A stretch of DNA of 18,761 nucleotides from Anaerolineae bacterium. Its GTDB lineage: Bacteria > Chloroflexota > Anaerolineae > JAAYZQ01. The stretch lies in NCBI GenBank assembly GCA_016926595.1, contig JAFGOG010000058.1, positions 1 to 18,761 of the forward strand. Reading direction: 5' to 3'. Every line of letters starts with the position of its first letter. Position 1 is the first letter of the stretch. A program made the position numbers and the translations under genes. Below the pieces are notes generated by a model. It was not told where the DNA came from, made no database searches, and saw only the letters and a program-made list of their open reading frames with translations. Of the stretch, positions 6,735 through 14,083 are shown piece after piece.

Positions 6735-7524
6735 GTGTGTAGTAAACACCATACCGTGTCTGGCGTACATCGTCTAGATCATGCACCAAGTGAAAGGCCG
6801 GCCAGAGCAACTGCACGTAGCGTTCATCACGATGATCGTAGAGCCGTTGCAGCGCCCACAGAAAATAGTCGGCGGCCTGTAGCCCACTGTGTCGGGTCGG
6901 CGTGCTGGGAATGACATGGACGGGAGCTCCGCAGACAATTCCCGATTGTTGGGTGAACCGACGCCGGGCAGTCTCCAATGCCTGCAACAGCGCCGCCGTC
7001 CGGTCCGCTTTGCCTCGCCTGGCAAAGTAGATAAAGTACTCATCGTCTTTGTGCAACAAGGTCTTGAATAAACGCCGCACCAGATAGTCGTAGAGCTCAT
7101 TGGACTGGTAGCGATAGGCGCTGTCGCGCTCATTGCGCTGCCGTACATACTCCAGTAAATCATGTTTGTCTCGGACGACAGCAAGGAAACGTACTTCATG
7201 GCGGAGTAGAAGCTGGAACACCTCGCGGCGTACTTCGGGAAGATCGTCCTTGGCATGGAAAGCCAGCGCCGTCTTCTTTGCTGCCGGCTGCATAGATGGC
7301 ACCCCACAAAAGTAGGGATCGGCCACAAGCTGCGCCCGCAAGTCTTCCAGGTCTTGTGCCAGGGCTTCAGGTTTCAGTACGTCCAAGAGGCCCAGGATGA
7401 AGAAGCGCGAACAACCTTCCTTGCCGATGGTAATGCGCCCTCGGCGGTCGAATAACGTGCCGTCACCAGCTTCATCAACAAAGTAATGGCGGACGGATAA
7501 TGCGCGATCTTTCCCGTGACTCAT
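6685..7524 (-). CDS. DUF3800 domain protein, translationally coupled to hsdM
   Basis: A 279-residue protein with the DUF3800 hallmarks: YFVDEAGDG near the N-terminus (D17-E18), FHAKDD (89-94), and GLQAADYFLWAL near the end (214-225, D219). These conserved acidic residues are thought to form an RNase H-like active site, so nucleic acid cleavage is a fair hypothesis; no activity follows from the sequence alone. The start at ATG 7524 overlaps the hsdM stop as ATGA and has GGGAGG nine bases upstream, so translation is coupled to hsdM. An open extension further upstream lies inside hsdM in another frame and is not credible. The last codons overlap, antisense, the terminator and 3' part of the plus-strand small RNA. 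Position and coupling suggest it is made together with the methylase, perhaps as a back-up toxin or RNA-guided/RNA-bound effector. Confidence 0.88.
   Translation of the reverse strand: MSHGKDRALSVRHYFVDEAGDGTLFDRRGRITIGKEGCSRFFILGLLDVLKPEALAQDLEDLRAQLVADPYFCGVPSMQPAAKKTALAFHAKDDLPEVRREVFQLLLRHEVRFLAVVRDKHDLLEYVRQRNERDSAYRYQSNELYDYLVRRLFKTLLHKDDEYFIYFARRGKADRTAALLQALETARRRFTQQSGIVCGAPVHVIPSTPTRHSGLQAADYFLWALQRLYDHRDERYVQLLWPAFHLVHDLDDVRQTRYGVYYTQKKPLLLAALKESLGI
6707..6734 (+). terminator. Intrinsic terminator of the small RNA
   Basis: AAAGCCGCT (6707-6715) and AGCGGCTTT (6722-6730) form a 9-bp stem with a six-base loop (AACAAC), and a run of seven T ends at 6734. On the opposite strand the same bases encode part of the DUF3800 C-terminus (KPLLLAAL). 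The T-run is good only on the plus strand, which fixes the direction of the RNA. Confidence 0.85.
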
Positions 7525-8990
7525 TCCCCCGTACCTCCCAGCTTGTGCTTGATCTCGGTCAGAATAGCCACGATCCGCCGCTCTTTGTCCAATATCGCCT
7601 CCACCAGCTCCTCCGGCGAGCGGTGCGCCAATGGGTCCGATGCGCTGGGGTTCTTGATGTCCAGGTTGTAGCCATTGGCCACAATCTGCGCCGCCGGCAC
7701 CCGCCAGGACCGCTCGCCGGCCGGCCGCTCTTCCCACAGCCGCCGGCACTCGTCAAAGTCGGCGTCCTGCAGCGGCTTGGTCTTGGTGAACTGCCGCCGG
7801 CCCTCCGGCAGGGGCAGCTCATAGTACCAGATCTCGCTCGTCGGCCCGTCGCGCTGGAAAAAGAGCAGGTTCGTCGGGATGCCGGTGTAGGGCGCAAAGA
7901 CCCCTTCCGGCAGCCGCACGATGGTGTGCAGGTTATAGTGCTCCAGCAGCTCCTGCTTGATCCGCGCCGCCACGCCGCCGGCAAAGAGCGGCCCGTTGGG
8001 CAGCACGATGGCGCAGCGCCCGCCTGGGCGCTCTCCCTGGGGCCGCTTCAGGCTGCGCATGATCAACTGCAGGAAGAGCAGCGCCGTGTCCCCGGTGCGC
8101 GTGTCCTCGGGAAAGTTGGCCTGGATGCCGGCCTCTTCCTCGCCGCCAAAGGGCGGGTTGGTTACGATCACGTCGTGGCGCTCGCGGTCGCCGATCTCGT
8201 GCAGCGGCCGGATGAGGCTGTTGCCCCGCGCCAGGTTGGGGTACTCGATTCCGTGCAGCAGCAGGTTCATCATCCCCAGGAGGTAGGGCATCGGCTTTTT
8301 CTCGGTGCCGTAGAACGTCTCGCTCAGCAGCACCCGGCGGTCTTCTACCGTCTGCTGCTGGTCCTGCATATACTGGTAGGCCTCGACGAGAAAGCCGCAG
8401 GTGCCGGCCGCCGGGTCGTAGACGGTTTCGCCGATACGCGGGGCCGCCCGCTCGACCATGAAGCGCACCACCGGCCGCGGGGTGTAGAACTCACCGTTGG
8501 TCCCGGCCGCGTCGCGCATCTCGCGCAAGATGCTCTCGTAGAGGAACGAGAGGGTGTGAATGTCGTCACTGCTGTTGAAATTGATCCGGTTGACCAGGTT
8601 GACCACGTCGCGCAGCAGATAGCCGCTGAGCATCCGGTTGTACGTCTCGGCAAAGATGGCGGCGATGACGTCGCGCTGGTCGCGCGCCCCGGTGCCCACC
8701 AGCCCACGCAGGTAGGGAAAGAGCTCGCCGTTGACAAAGGTGAGCAGGTCGTCGCCGGTGCGCCCGCGGTCCTCGTCGGCGGCCCAGTCGCGCCAACGGT
8801 AGGGCGCCTCGACGGCCGGCCGGTAGTGGTCGTCCAACAAGGCCCGGCGCTGCTCTACGTCGTCGAAGCATTTGAGAAAGAGGACCCACGACAACTGCGG
8901 GATACGGTCCACGTCGGTGGAGAGGCCGGCGTCCTTGCGCATGATGTCGCGGGCGGTCTTGATGGCCGAGGCCAGTTCGGATTTACGCAT
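7521..8990 (-). CDS. hsdM: Type I restriction-modification DNA methyltransferase subunit HsdM
   Basis: HsdM transfers a methyl group from S-adenosylmethionine to adenine N6 in the site chosen by HsdS. It protects host DNA and forms the core of the restriction complex. The protein (489 residues) has the N-terminal helical domain (about 1-140, ending near RINFNSSDDIHTLSFLYE), then FYTPRPVVRFMV (168-179), SAM-binding motif I DPAAGTCGFL (192-201) and the catalytic NPPFGG (278-283). All key residues are intact. The start is ATG 8990, with a modest purine-rich AAGAGAAG site upstream, 15 bp after the DUF4268 gene. Its stop overlaps the DUF3800 start (ATGA). It is upstream of hsdS and downstream of hsdR, with DUF4268 and DUF3800 genes inserted on either side, so the core RM genes are interleaved with accessory genes. 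Confidence 0.96.
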   Translation of the reverse strand: MRKSELASAIKTARDIMRKDAGLSTDVDRIPQLSWVLFLKCFDDVEQRRALLDDHYRPAVEAPYRWRDWAADEDRGRTGDDLLTFVNGELFPYLRGLVGTGARDQRDVIAAIFAETYNRMLSGYLLRDVVNLVNRINFNSSDDIHTLSFLYESILREMRDAAGTNGEFYTPRPVVRFMVERAAPRIGETVYDPAAGTCGFLVEAYQYMQDQQQTVEDRRVLLSETFYGTEKKPMPYLLGMMNLLLHGIEYPNLARGNSLIRPLHEIGDRERHDVIVTNPPFGGEEEAGIQANFPEDTRTGDTALLFLQLIMRSLKRPQGERPGGRCAIVLPNGPLFAGGVAARIKQELLEHYNLHTIVRLPEGVFAPYTGIPTNLLFFQRDGPTSEIWYYELPLPEGRRQFTKTKPLQDADFDECRRLWEERPAGERSWRVPAAQIVANGYNLDIKNPSASDPLAHRSPEELVEAILDKERRIVAILTEIKHKLGGTGE

Positions 8991-9005
8991 AGTCGCTTCT
9001 CTTTC

Positions 9006-9947
9006 CTACAACTTGAGTTTCTGCACGCGCGGCCTAAATATCCGGTTGAACCGTTCCACCATCTCCACCGCCCACACCTGCAACTCCTCTAGATGCGCCA
9101 GGGTATCGTCAATGCTGCCATCGGTGCGGGCATAGATGCGCGCGGCCCGCTTCTCGTTCAGCCGTTCCCACACCAGAGCCTGGCCGAACTCCGCCTCGAT
9201 GACTGGCTGTTCCTGTTGCAGGGCGTCGAAGGCAGCCTTGTTCTTGTCTCGATCGCCGGTGTCAATGTACAGTTCGACGCGAAGGATATTGGCTTGGGCA
9301 AAGGCCGGATTGATCGAAAAGCCCGACCGGCCGATTGGAAAGCTGAACCAGCCCTGAGGATAGGCTTTCTTGGCCTTGGTCAGATCGGGCAGGCGGGCCC
9401 GGGCCTTGTTCAGCAGGGCAGTGAAGAACACCTCATAGGCCTGCATCCGTGGCGAGACGCCGCTGCTCTCGATGGCGCGGACCCATTCGTTGGGCTGAAC
9501 AACCACCTTGAAATCGGCGGCCGGCAGCGATTCGTCAATCTGCAGCAGCTCGATCTCGATGCCAAAGAACGATACCTTTTCCCCGGCCAATTCGTTCAGC
9601 CATTCCAGTGCCTGGCGGTGCTCGTCGCGAAAGTCGGGAGAGATCCAGATGACCACGCCGGCCCCTTTACCGGCGGCGTAGGCCATCAACTGGCCCAGGT
9701 GGTTGTGATCGGTCTGCGCCAACTGGTTCTCGATAATCACCCAGTGGCCGGTGTTGAGCTCTTTGGCATATAGATCCACGGCATAGTTGCCCACCTTGGA
9801 TTCCGTTTCAACCAGTTCGAGATCGAGGCCCACGGCGGCCGCCAACTGGGCCAGGTTGTCTCGGACCCACGGGGTAAAGTCATGGGCTTCGTGCTGCCAG
9901 ACCGTGCGCGGGCCCACTCGCTTCAACTTGCCCAGTGGTTTGTTCAC
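9006..9947 (-). CDS. DUF4268 domain protein with N-terminal nuclease-like domain
   Basis: The N-terminal third of this 313-residue protein carries a PD-(D/E)XK-like arrangement: GNYAVDLYA (residues 53-61, D58) followed by WVIIENQLAQTDHNHLGQ (69-86). Glutamine replaces the usual lysine in the E-x-K position (E73-N-Q75). The conserved ENQ...TDHxHLGQL pattern is typical of DUF4268-type proteins, so the change is probably a family feature rather than decay. The C-terminal half (about 165-313) corresponds to DUF4268: a conserved W/F-rich GWFSFPIGRSGFSINPAF and a long helix near the end. The family commonly accompanies type I restriction loci; its reaction is not known to me. The start is GTG 9947 with AGGAGG four bases upstream, directly after the hsdR stop (9 bp gap). 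It is therefore probably translated from the same message as hsdR and hsdM. Confidence 0.82.
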   Translation of the reverse strand: MNKPLGKLKRVGPRTVWQHEAHDFTPWVRDNLAQLAAAVGLDLELVETESKVGNYAVDLYAKELNTGHWVIIENQLAQTDHNHLGQLMAYAAGKGAGVVIWISPDFRDEHRQALEWLNELAGEKVSFFGIEIELLQIDESLPAADFKVVVQPNEWVRAIESSGVSPRMQAYEVFFTALLNKARARLPDLTKAKKAYPQGWFSFPIGRSGFSINPAFAQANILRVELYIDTGDRDKNKAAFDALQQEQPVIEAEFGQALVWERLNEKRAARIYARTDGSIDDTLAHLEELQVWAVEMVERFNRIFRPRVQKLKL

Positions 9948-9956
9948 AACGCCTCC

Positions 9957-12293
9957 TTATGCGGCATAGATCAGGTCTTGCAGCTCACGCGCGGCCGCCT
10001 TGAGCTGTTCTGCCCCGCCAAAGTAGCCGGCGATCTCGACCACGGTGCCCCGCACCGGCACATCGGGCAATTCCAGGAGGTGCAGGTCGGTCAGCTGGGC
10101 CACGCCGTGGTCGGCGTACTTGTCCAGGATATAGTCCAGCACGGCGCGGGCCTGGGGCCCGTGGGCTTCCAGGAAGGCGCGGTGCTCGCGGCGCACCGCG
10201 TCGGCCCGCTCCCGGCGCGAGCGCAGCGGCGCGTTAAAGGCCACGTGGATCAGCAGGTCAAAGGGGTCGGCGTCCGGCCGGCCCGTGGCCTCGGCCAACT
10301 GCTCGAAGGAGATGCCCCGCTTCCGCAGCTCGGTGATGATCTCGGCGCGCTGGTCGGGGTCGCGCCAGGCGGAGCGCATATGCCCGGCGTCGCCATAGAG
10401 CGTCCGCACCTGGTCCCGCGTATAGTCGTCAAAACGCCGCACCCGCAGTTGCTGGCCATAGGGGTCAAGTTCTTCGACCACTTCCCCAATCACGCGCACC
10501 TCGACGCCATCTACCACGTACTTGCGGGGCGGGGTTTCTTCGTCGACGGGCAGCTCACCCATGCCACCCTGCTCCGTCTCGGCCGCCTCGCCGGCTTCGC
10601 TGCGCCGCGTGACCTGGCCGTGCGCGTCGATGACCTCTTCGGTGATCAGCTCGGGCACGCCGTCAAAGGCCGGGTCGTCAAAGAGGCGCGTGGCGCCGAC
10701 ATAGTCGAGGATCGTGAACCAGTACTTGCCCTGGTCCACCGCCAGGCGCGTGCCGCGGCCAATGATCTGCTTGAACTCGACGATCGAGTGGATCGGCTTG
10801 AAGAGGACGATGTTGGCACAGGTAGGCACATCCACGCCGGTGGAGAGAAGCTTGGAGGTGGTCACAATGGCCGGGAACGGCTGCTCGGGGTCCTGGAAGC
10901 GCGCCAGGAAGCCGCGCCCAATCTCGCCCTCGTCGGCGACGATGCGCGCGACATAGTCGGGATGCTGGCGGGTGAGGTCCGCGTTGCAGTTGATAAGGGC
11001 CTGGCGCATGTCAGCGGCGTGGTCCTGGTCCACGCAAAAGACGATCGTCTTCGCAAAGCGGCCGGCCTGCCGCATATAGTCCGCGAGGTGACGGGCGACG
11101 ACCTCGGTGCGCCCCAGAAGCGAGACGAGGCGTTCAAAGTCGGGCGTACCGTAGAGGCGGTCGGGGACCTCGCGCCCCAGCCGGTCGAGCAGTCCCGGGT
11201 CGGGGCGCCAGCCGAGCGCATCCACGTCGGTGGTGACACGGCGGACGCGGTAGGGGGCCAGGAAGCCGTCCTCGATGCCCTGGGCCAGACTGTAGGTATA
11301 GATCGCGTCGCCAAAATAGTTGTAGGTGTCCACGTTGTCGTCGCGCCGCGGCGTGGCGGTCATCCCGATCTGCGTCGCCGGGGAAAAGTATTCCAGGATT
11401 TGCCGCCAGTTGCTCTCGTCGGCCGCGCTGCCGCGGTGACACTCGTCCACGACGATCAGGTCGAAGAAGTCGGGGGGGTAGCGCCGGTACAGGCCGGGCG
11501 CATCCTCGCGGTCGGCGAGGGCCTGGTAAATGGCGAAATAGACCTCGCGGCTCTTGACCGGCCGGCGCTGGATTTTGTGCACGGCGTCGCCAAACGGGGT
11601 AAAGGTGCGGTCCTTGGCCTGGTCCACCAGGATGTTGCGGTCGGCCAGGTAGAGGATCCGGCTCTTACGGCGGGTCTTCCACAATTTCCAGACGATCTGC
11701 ATGGCTACCAAGGTTTTGCCTGTTCCGGTGGCCATCGTGATCAGAATGCGCTGTTGACCCTGGAGTACCGCCTGCACGGCCCGGTTGATGGCGATCTCCT
11801 GGTAATAATGGGGCCGCTTGACGCTGCCATCGGGGTTGCGCAGCTCGCGGTTAAAGGGCCAGAGCAGGTCGCCGGCGGTCGCGTCGTCGGCCAGCTGCTC
11901 CTCCTGGCGCAGGCGCTGCCAGAGCTCGTCCGGGGAGGGAAAGGCCGGCCGCTCGGTCTGCCGGCCGGTGGTAAAGTCGTATTCCACGATGCCGTGGCCG
12001 TTGGTGGCGTAGGCAAAGCGCAGCCCCAGCATCTGGGCGTACTCCATCGCCTGCTGCATGCCCTGGGCGGGGTGTTTGTACGCCGCCTTGGCCTCGACGA
12101 CGGCGATGGTAAAACCGGGGCGGTAGCTGAGGAGGTAGTCGGCGCGCTTGCCCGGCTTGCGGACGTGCCCCCGACCGACCGGGACGATGCGCCCGTCGGT
12201 AAAGTAGCGCTCCTGGACGATCTGGTCGTCCGTCCAACCGGCGGCGTAGAGTCCGGGGAGCACGTACTTGCGGCAGGTGTCAGCTTCGGTCAT
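9957..12293 (-). CDS. hsdR: Type I restriction endonuclease subunit HsdR (EcoAI/EcoEI-like)
   Basis: HsdR is the ATP-driven translocase and nuclease of the type I complex. It pulls unmodified DNA through the bound enzyme and cuts at distant points. At 778 residues it is close to EcoAI/EcoEI-type subunits and shorter than EcoKI. The order is: nuclease domain with ADYLL (51-55) and VEAK (66-69); helicase Walker A MATGTGKT (187-194); DECH box (283-286); motif III TATPRR (312-317); the second RecA-like domain with STGVDVPTCANIVLFKP and QIIGRGTRL; then a charged linker and a C-terminal domain of the EcoEI_R_C kind. All catalytic residues appear intact. ATG 12293 is preceded by AAAGGA. It lies 30 bp after the HARE-Mrr gene and 9 bp before the DUF4268 gene, within the same operon. 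Confidence 0.96.
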   Translation of the reverse strand: MTEADTCRKYVLPGLYAAGWTDDQIVQERYFTDGRIVPVGRGHVRKPGKRADYLLSYRPGFTIAVVEAKAAYKHPAQGMQQAMEYAQMLGLRFAYATNGHGIVEYDFTTGRQTERPAFPSPDELWQRLRQEEQLADDATAGDLLWPFNRELRNPDGSVKRPHYYQEIAINRAVQAVLQGQQRILITMATGTGKTLVAMQIVWKLWKTRRKSRILYLADRNILVDQAKDRTFTPFGDAVHKIQRRPVKSREVYFAIYQALADREDAPGLYRRYPPDFFDLIVVDECHRGSAADESNWRQILEYFSPATQIGMTATPRRDDNVDTYNYFGDAIYTYSLAQGIEDGFLAPYRVRRVTTDVDALGWRPDPGLLDRLGREVPDRLYGTPDFERLVSLLGRTEVVARHLADYMRQAGRFAKTIVFCVDQDHAADMRQALINCNADLTRQHPDYVARIVADEGEIGRGFLARFQDPEQPFPAIVTTSKLLSTGVDVPTCANIVLFKPIHSIVEFKQIIGRGTRLAVDQGKYWFTILDYVGATRLFDDPAFDGVPELITEEVIDAHGQVTRRSEAGEAAETEQGGMGELPVDEETPPRKYVVDGVEVRVIGEVVEELDPYGQQLRVRRFDDYTRDQVRTLYGDAGHMRSAWRDPDQRAEIITELRKRGISFEQLAEATGRPDADPFDLLIHVAFNAPLRSRRERADAVRREHRAFLEAHGPQARAVLDYILDKYADHGVAQLTDLHLLELPDVPVRGTVVEIAGYFGGAEQLKAAARELQDLIYAA

Positions 12294-12323
12294 GCCCAGT
12301 CCTTTCGCGGCCTCTGGCGCAAA

Positions 12324-13793
12324 CTACGAGGCTTCCTCTTCGCTCGCCGCAAAGGCGTCCTCGTCCGTTTCCCACACCTCGATGGTCTTTTTCCGCACAC
12401 CCAGGCCGTACTCGAACAGCAGGTCCAGCAGCTTTTCGCCGTTGATCAGCGTGATCGGCGCGGCGCCGGGCTCAAAGGCGGCATCTTTGGTGCCCTTGGA
12501 AAAGTCGCTCGTGGCGATGATCGTCCCGCGCACGGCCCGGAAGCGGTGCAGCGAGCCGCGCAGGGCATCCAACACGGGCCGTTGGATGTTGCCGGCGTGC
12601 CGTTTGACCTGGATGACCTCGCGCACGGCGGTGATGCCCAGCTCGATGTCCCCGACGACGTCCACGCCCTTGTCGTTGGTCGGCGCGGTGACCTCGACGT
12701 TCTGGTAGCCCATCTCCTCCAGCAGCCGGCGGATCAGGTGCTCGAACTGGTAGGGATCGATCTGGGCCAACCGTGCTGCCAGTTGCTCGCGGACCGCCTG
12801 CCGCTGCTGCTCTGCCAGTTGGTAGAGCGCATGCAGTTCCGACGGCGTCGGAATAGCAGCCGCCTCCTCACCGCCGGTCTTTTCCAGGTAAGCCAGCCCC
12901 CGCGGGGTAATCTCGTAGATGTTACCCCGGCGGGCCAACAGTTCCCGTTCGACGAGGTTCAAGAGCCTTCGGCGTAGGGTGTCCTTGAAGGTGCTATCGG
13001 TGCCAAAGTTGGAATAGGCCTGGAGATAGGCGCTCCAGTCGGGCAAGAAATCGCTGCGCTTGCCGGCCCCCTTTGCGGCCGCGATGGCGAGCAACTTCAC
13101 GAGGCCCTCTTCCCGATCCAGGAGTGCCACCGTTGCCCCTTCGGGGTAGGTCAGAAAATCCTGCCCGCGGTCGGTCAGGCGGAGGATCCCGGCCGCATCG
13201 GCCGCGAGGAGGGTGTGGCCGCGGATGAGGTACCAGACGCCGTAGGTGTGGCGCGGATTCACGTGGCGTTCGGATTGTTCCCAGATCGCCCGGGCCAGGT
13301 CCTGGTCCTCTCCCGCGAGTCGCTGGCCGATCCATTCGTCGGGATTCGTCCAATCCTCCGGTTCCTGGGGCGTTCCGCGCAGTTCGGCCAGACGACTCAA
13401 CAGGCCCTGCATCTGGGCCCGCGGCCGGCCGGCGAGAACGGGCAGCAGCCAGCGGACGCTCGAGTAGACCGGGAAGACGGGAATGCGCACGCGGCGGGCC
13501 TCGGGAGATGCCTCGCGCGGCGGGGTGAGGACCTCCTCTTCTGCGACCTCTCCCTGGCTCTTCTCATGGCCCCACTCGCGCAGGGCAAACACGGCCGGCC
13601 GTACGCGCACAAAGGGCGAGCTATCCCCCTTGGTGTTGATGCTCACTACGATCTGGGCGTTGAGGGTGGCGGCCGGCGTCTTGCCCGTTGTCGTGAGGAG
13701 CCCTTGAGCGAGTGCTCGTTTGGTGATCTCTTCATAATGCAGGGGTTCACCTGCAGTGCGCAACACCTGTTCAGCAGCTTCGACAAAGGTCAT
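12324..13793 (-). CDS. HARE-HTH and Mrr-like restriction endonuclease protein
   Basis: The N-terminus of this 489-residue protein (about 1-75: FVEAAEQVLRTAGEPLHYEE ... FVRVRPAVFALREW) matches the HARE winged-helix domain found in restriction enzymes and chromatin proteins, thought to read DNA modification. The middle (about 100-310) resembles the winged-helix Mrr N-terminal region, including GNIYEITPRGLAYL. The C-terminus (about 340-455) is an Mrr-type nuclease: FEHLIRRLLEEMGYQNVEVT (350-369), then GVDVVG (376-381, D378) and IQVKRH (394-399, Q395 and K397 as the QxK variant). It probably cuts methylated or foreign DNA. The start is ATG 13793 with an excellent AGGAGAGG site. It is the first gene of the restriction operon, lying 42 bp after the terminator of the upstream small RNA/leader. 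Mrr-type enzymes often target modified DNA, so it may complement the Hsd system, which targets unmodified DNA. Confidence 0.88.
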   Translation of the reverse strand: MTFVEAAEQVLRTAGEPLHYEEITKRALAQGLLTTTGKTPAATLNAQIVVSINTKGDSSPFVRVRPAVFALREWGHEKSQGEVAEEEVLTPPREASPEARRVRIPVFPVYSSVRWLLPVLAGRPRAQMQGLLSRLAELRGTPQEPEDWTNPDEWIGQRLAGEDQDLARAIWEQSERHVNPRHTYGVWYLIRGHTLLAADAAGILRLTDRGQDFLTYPEGATVALLDREEGLVKLLAIAAAKGAGKRSDFLPDWSAYLQAYSNFGTDSTFKDTLRRRLLNLVERELLARRGNIYEITPRGLAYLEKTGGEEAAAIPTPSELHALYQLAEQQRQAVREQLAARLAQIDPYQFEHLIRRLLEEMGYQNVEVTAPTNDKGVDVVGDIELGITAVREVIQVKRHAGNIQRPVLDALRGSLHRFRAVRGTIIATSDFSKGTKDAAFEPGAAPITLINGEKLLDLLFEYGLGVRKKTIEVWETDEDAFAASEEEAS

Positions 13794-13834
13794 GGACCTC
13801 TCCTCTCATTAGGGCGCTGGCCCCCCCTACGATG

Positions 13835-13866
13835 AAAACAACAACCCGCCGCTTGACGGCGGCGGG
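13835..13866 (-). terminator. Intrinsic terminator before the Mrr-like gene
   Basis: On the minus strand CCCGCCGC (13866-13859) pairs with GCGGCGGG (13852-13845) over a six-base loop, followed by TTGTTGTTTTC. The 8-bp GC-only stem plus a T-rich tail is a good intrinsic terminator. Some read-through would be needed if the promoter at 13991-13963 also feeds the restriction operon. Confidence 0.75.
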
Positions 13867-13956
13867 CTGGCATGGTAGACTATCATTGTCAGGGCGTCGC
13901 CCGCCTTGGCCATGCCCCGGGCTCCGTGAAAGCCGCGGGGTCTTTTTCTTGCTCCA
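13835..13956 (-). ncRNA. Structured small RNA or attenuator leader upstream of the restriction operon
   Basis: A minus-strand unit of about 120 nt between a strong promoter (13991-13963) and a terminator (ending near 13835). It can form a 5' hairpin: CCCCG then, past one bulged base, GGCT (13940-13931), pairing with AGCCCGGGG (13923-13915). A middle stem GCATGG/CCATGC (13915-13910 with 13875-13870) encloses a GGCG/CGCC hairpin and a small GAC/GTC hairpin. The 3' terminator hairpin completes it. The first two stems share bases 13915-13916, so they may compete. It could be an independent small RNA, or a 5' leader that limits read-through into the Mrr-like gene 42 bp further on. A 28-codon frame inside it has no ribosome site and covers the hairpins, so I do not call it coding. 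I recognise no known riboswitch. Confidence 0.6.
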
Positions 13957-13962
13957 CGGTCT

Positions 13963-13991
13963 ATTGTAGCACACTCTTGTATGGGGGTCAA
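13963..13991 (-). promoter_or_regulatory. Strong sigma-70-type promoter upstream of the small RNA/leader
   Basis: On the minus strand TTGACC (13991-13986), a 17-base spacer and TACAAT (13968-13963), with TG one base before the -10 box. Initiation is expected near 13956. It is nearly identical in layout to the promoter of the DUF3800-linked RNA at 6590-6619. It is also the only strong promoter I see for the long minus-strand restriction operon. Confidence 0.75.
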
Positions 13992-14053
13992 AACCTTTGC
14001 CCCGCCGGCCGGCAGTAGTTGACTTGAACAGTATTGAGTCTCAGAACGGCTCT

Positions 14054-14083
14054 GAAAACGTGGAATTCCCCATTTTTCCACGT
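14054..14083 (-). terminator. Probable terminator of the AlbA_2 gene
   Basis: ACGTGGAA (14058-14065) and TTCCACGT (14076-14083) form an 8-bp stem with a ten-base loop, directly after the stop codon of the AlbA_2 gene. On the minus strand a short T-run (TTTTC) follows. The stem is modest in GC and the T-run short, so termination may be partial. The rest of the space up to the next promoter holds only a GC-rich palindrome, GCCGGCCGGC (about 14004-14013). Confidence 0.45.

Noticed and set aside
7525..7749. N-terminal extension of DUF3800 inside hsdM
   Set aside because: The translation is a low-complexity out-of-frame copy of the HsdM end; ATG 7524 with GGGAGG and the ATGA overlap is the clear start.
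7500..9092. Plus-strand open frame of 530 codons opposite hsdM
   Set aside because: Antisense shadow of HsdM, which has intact DPAAGTCGFL and NPPFGG motifs; no ribosome site or domain on the plus strand.
9882..12977. Plus-strand open frame of over 1000 codons opposite hsdR
   Set aside because: It is antisense to the well-supported HsdR, DUF4268 and Mrr-like genes; GC-rich third positions keep the opposite frame open. Its translation is rich in G, V, H and Q with no domain.
13827..13910. 28-codon frame (MAKAGDALTMIV...) within the second small RNA
   Set aside because: No ribosome site before its ATG, and the frame runs through the middle stem and terminator hairpins, which better explain the sequence.
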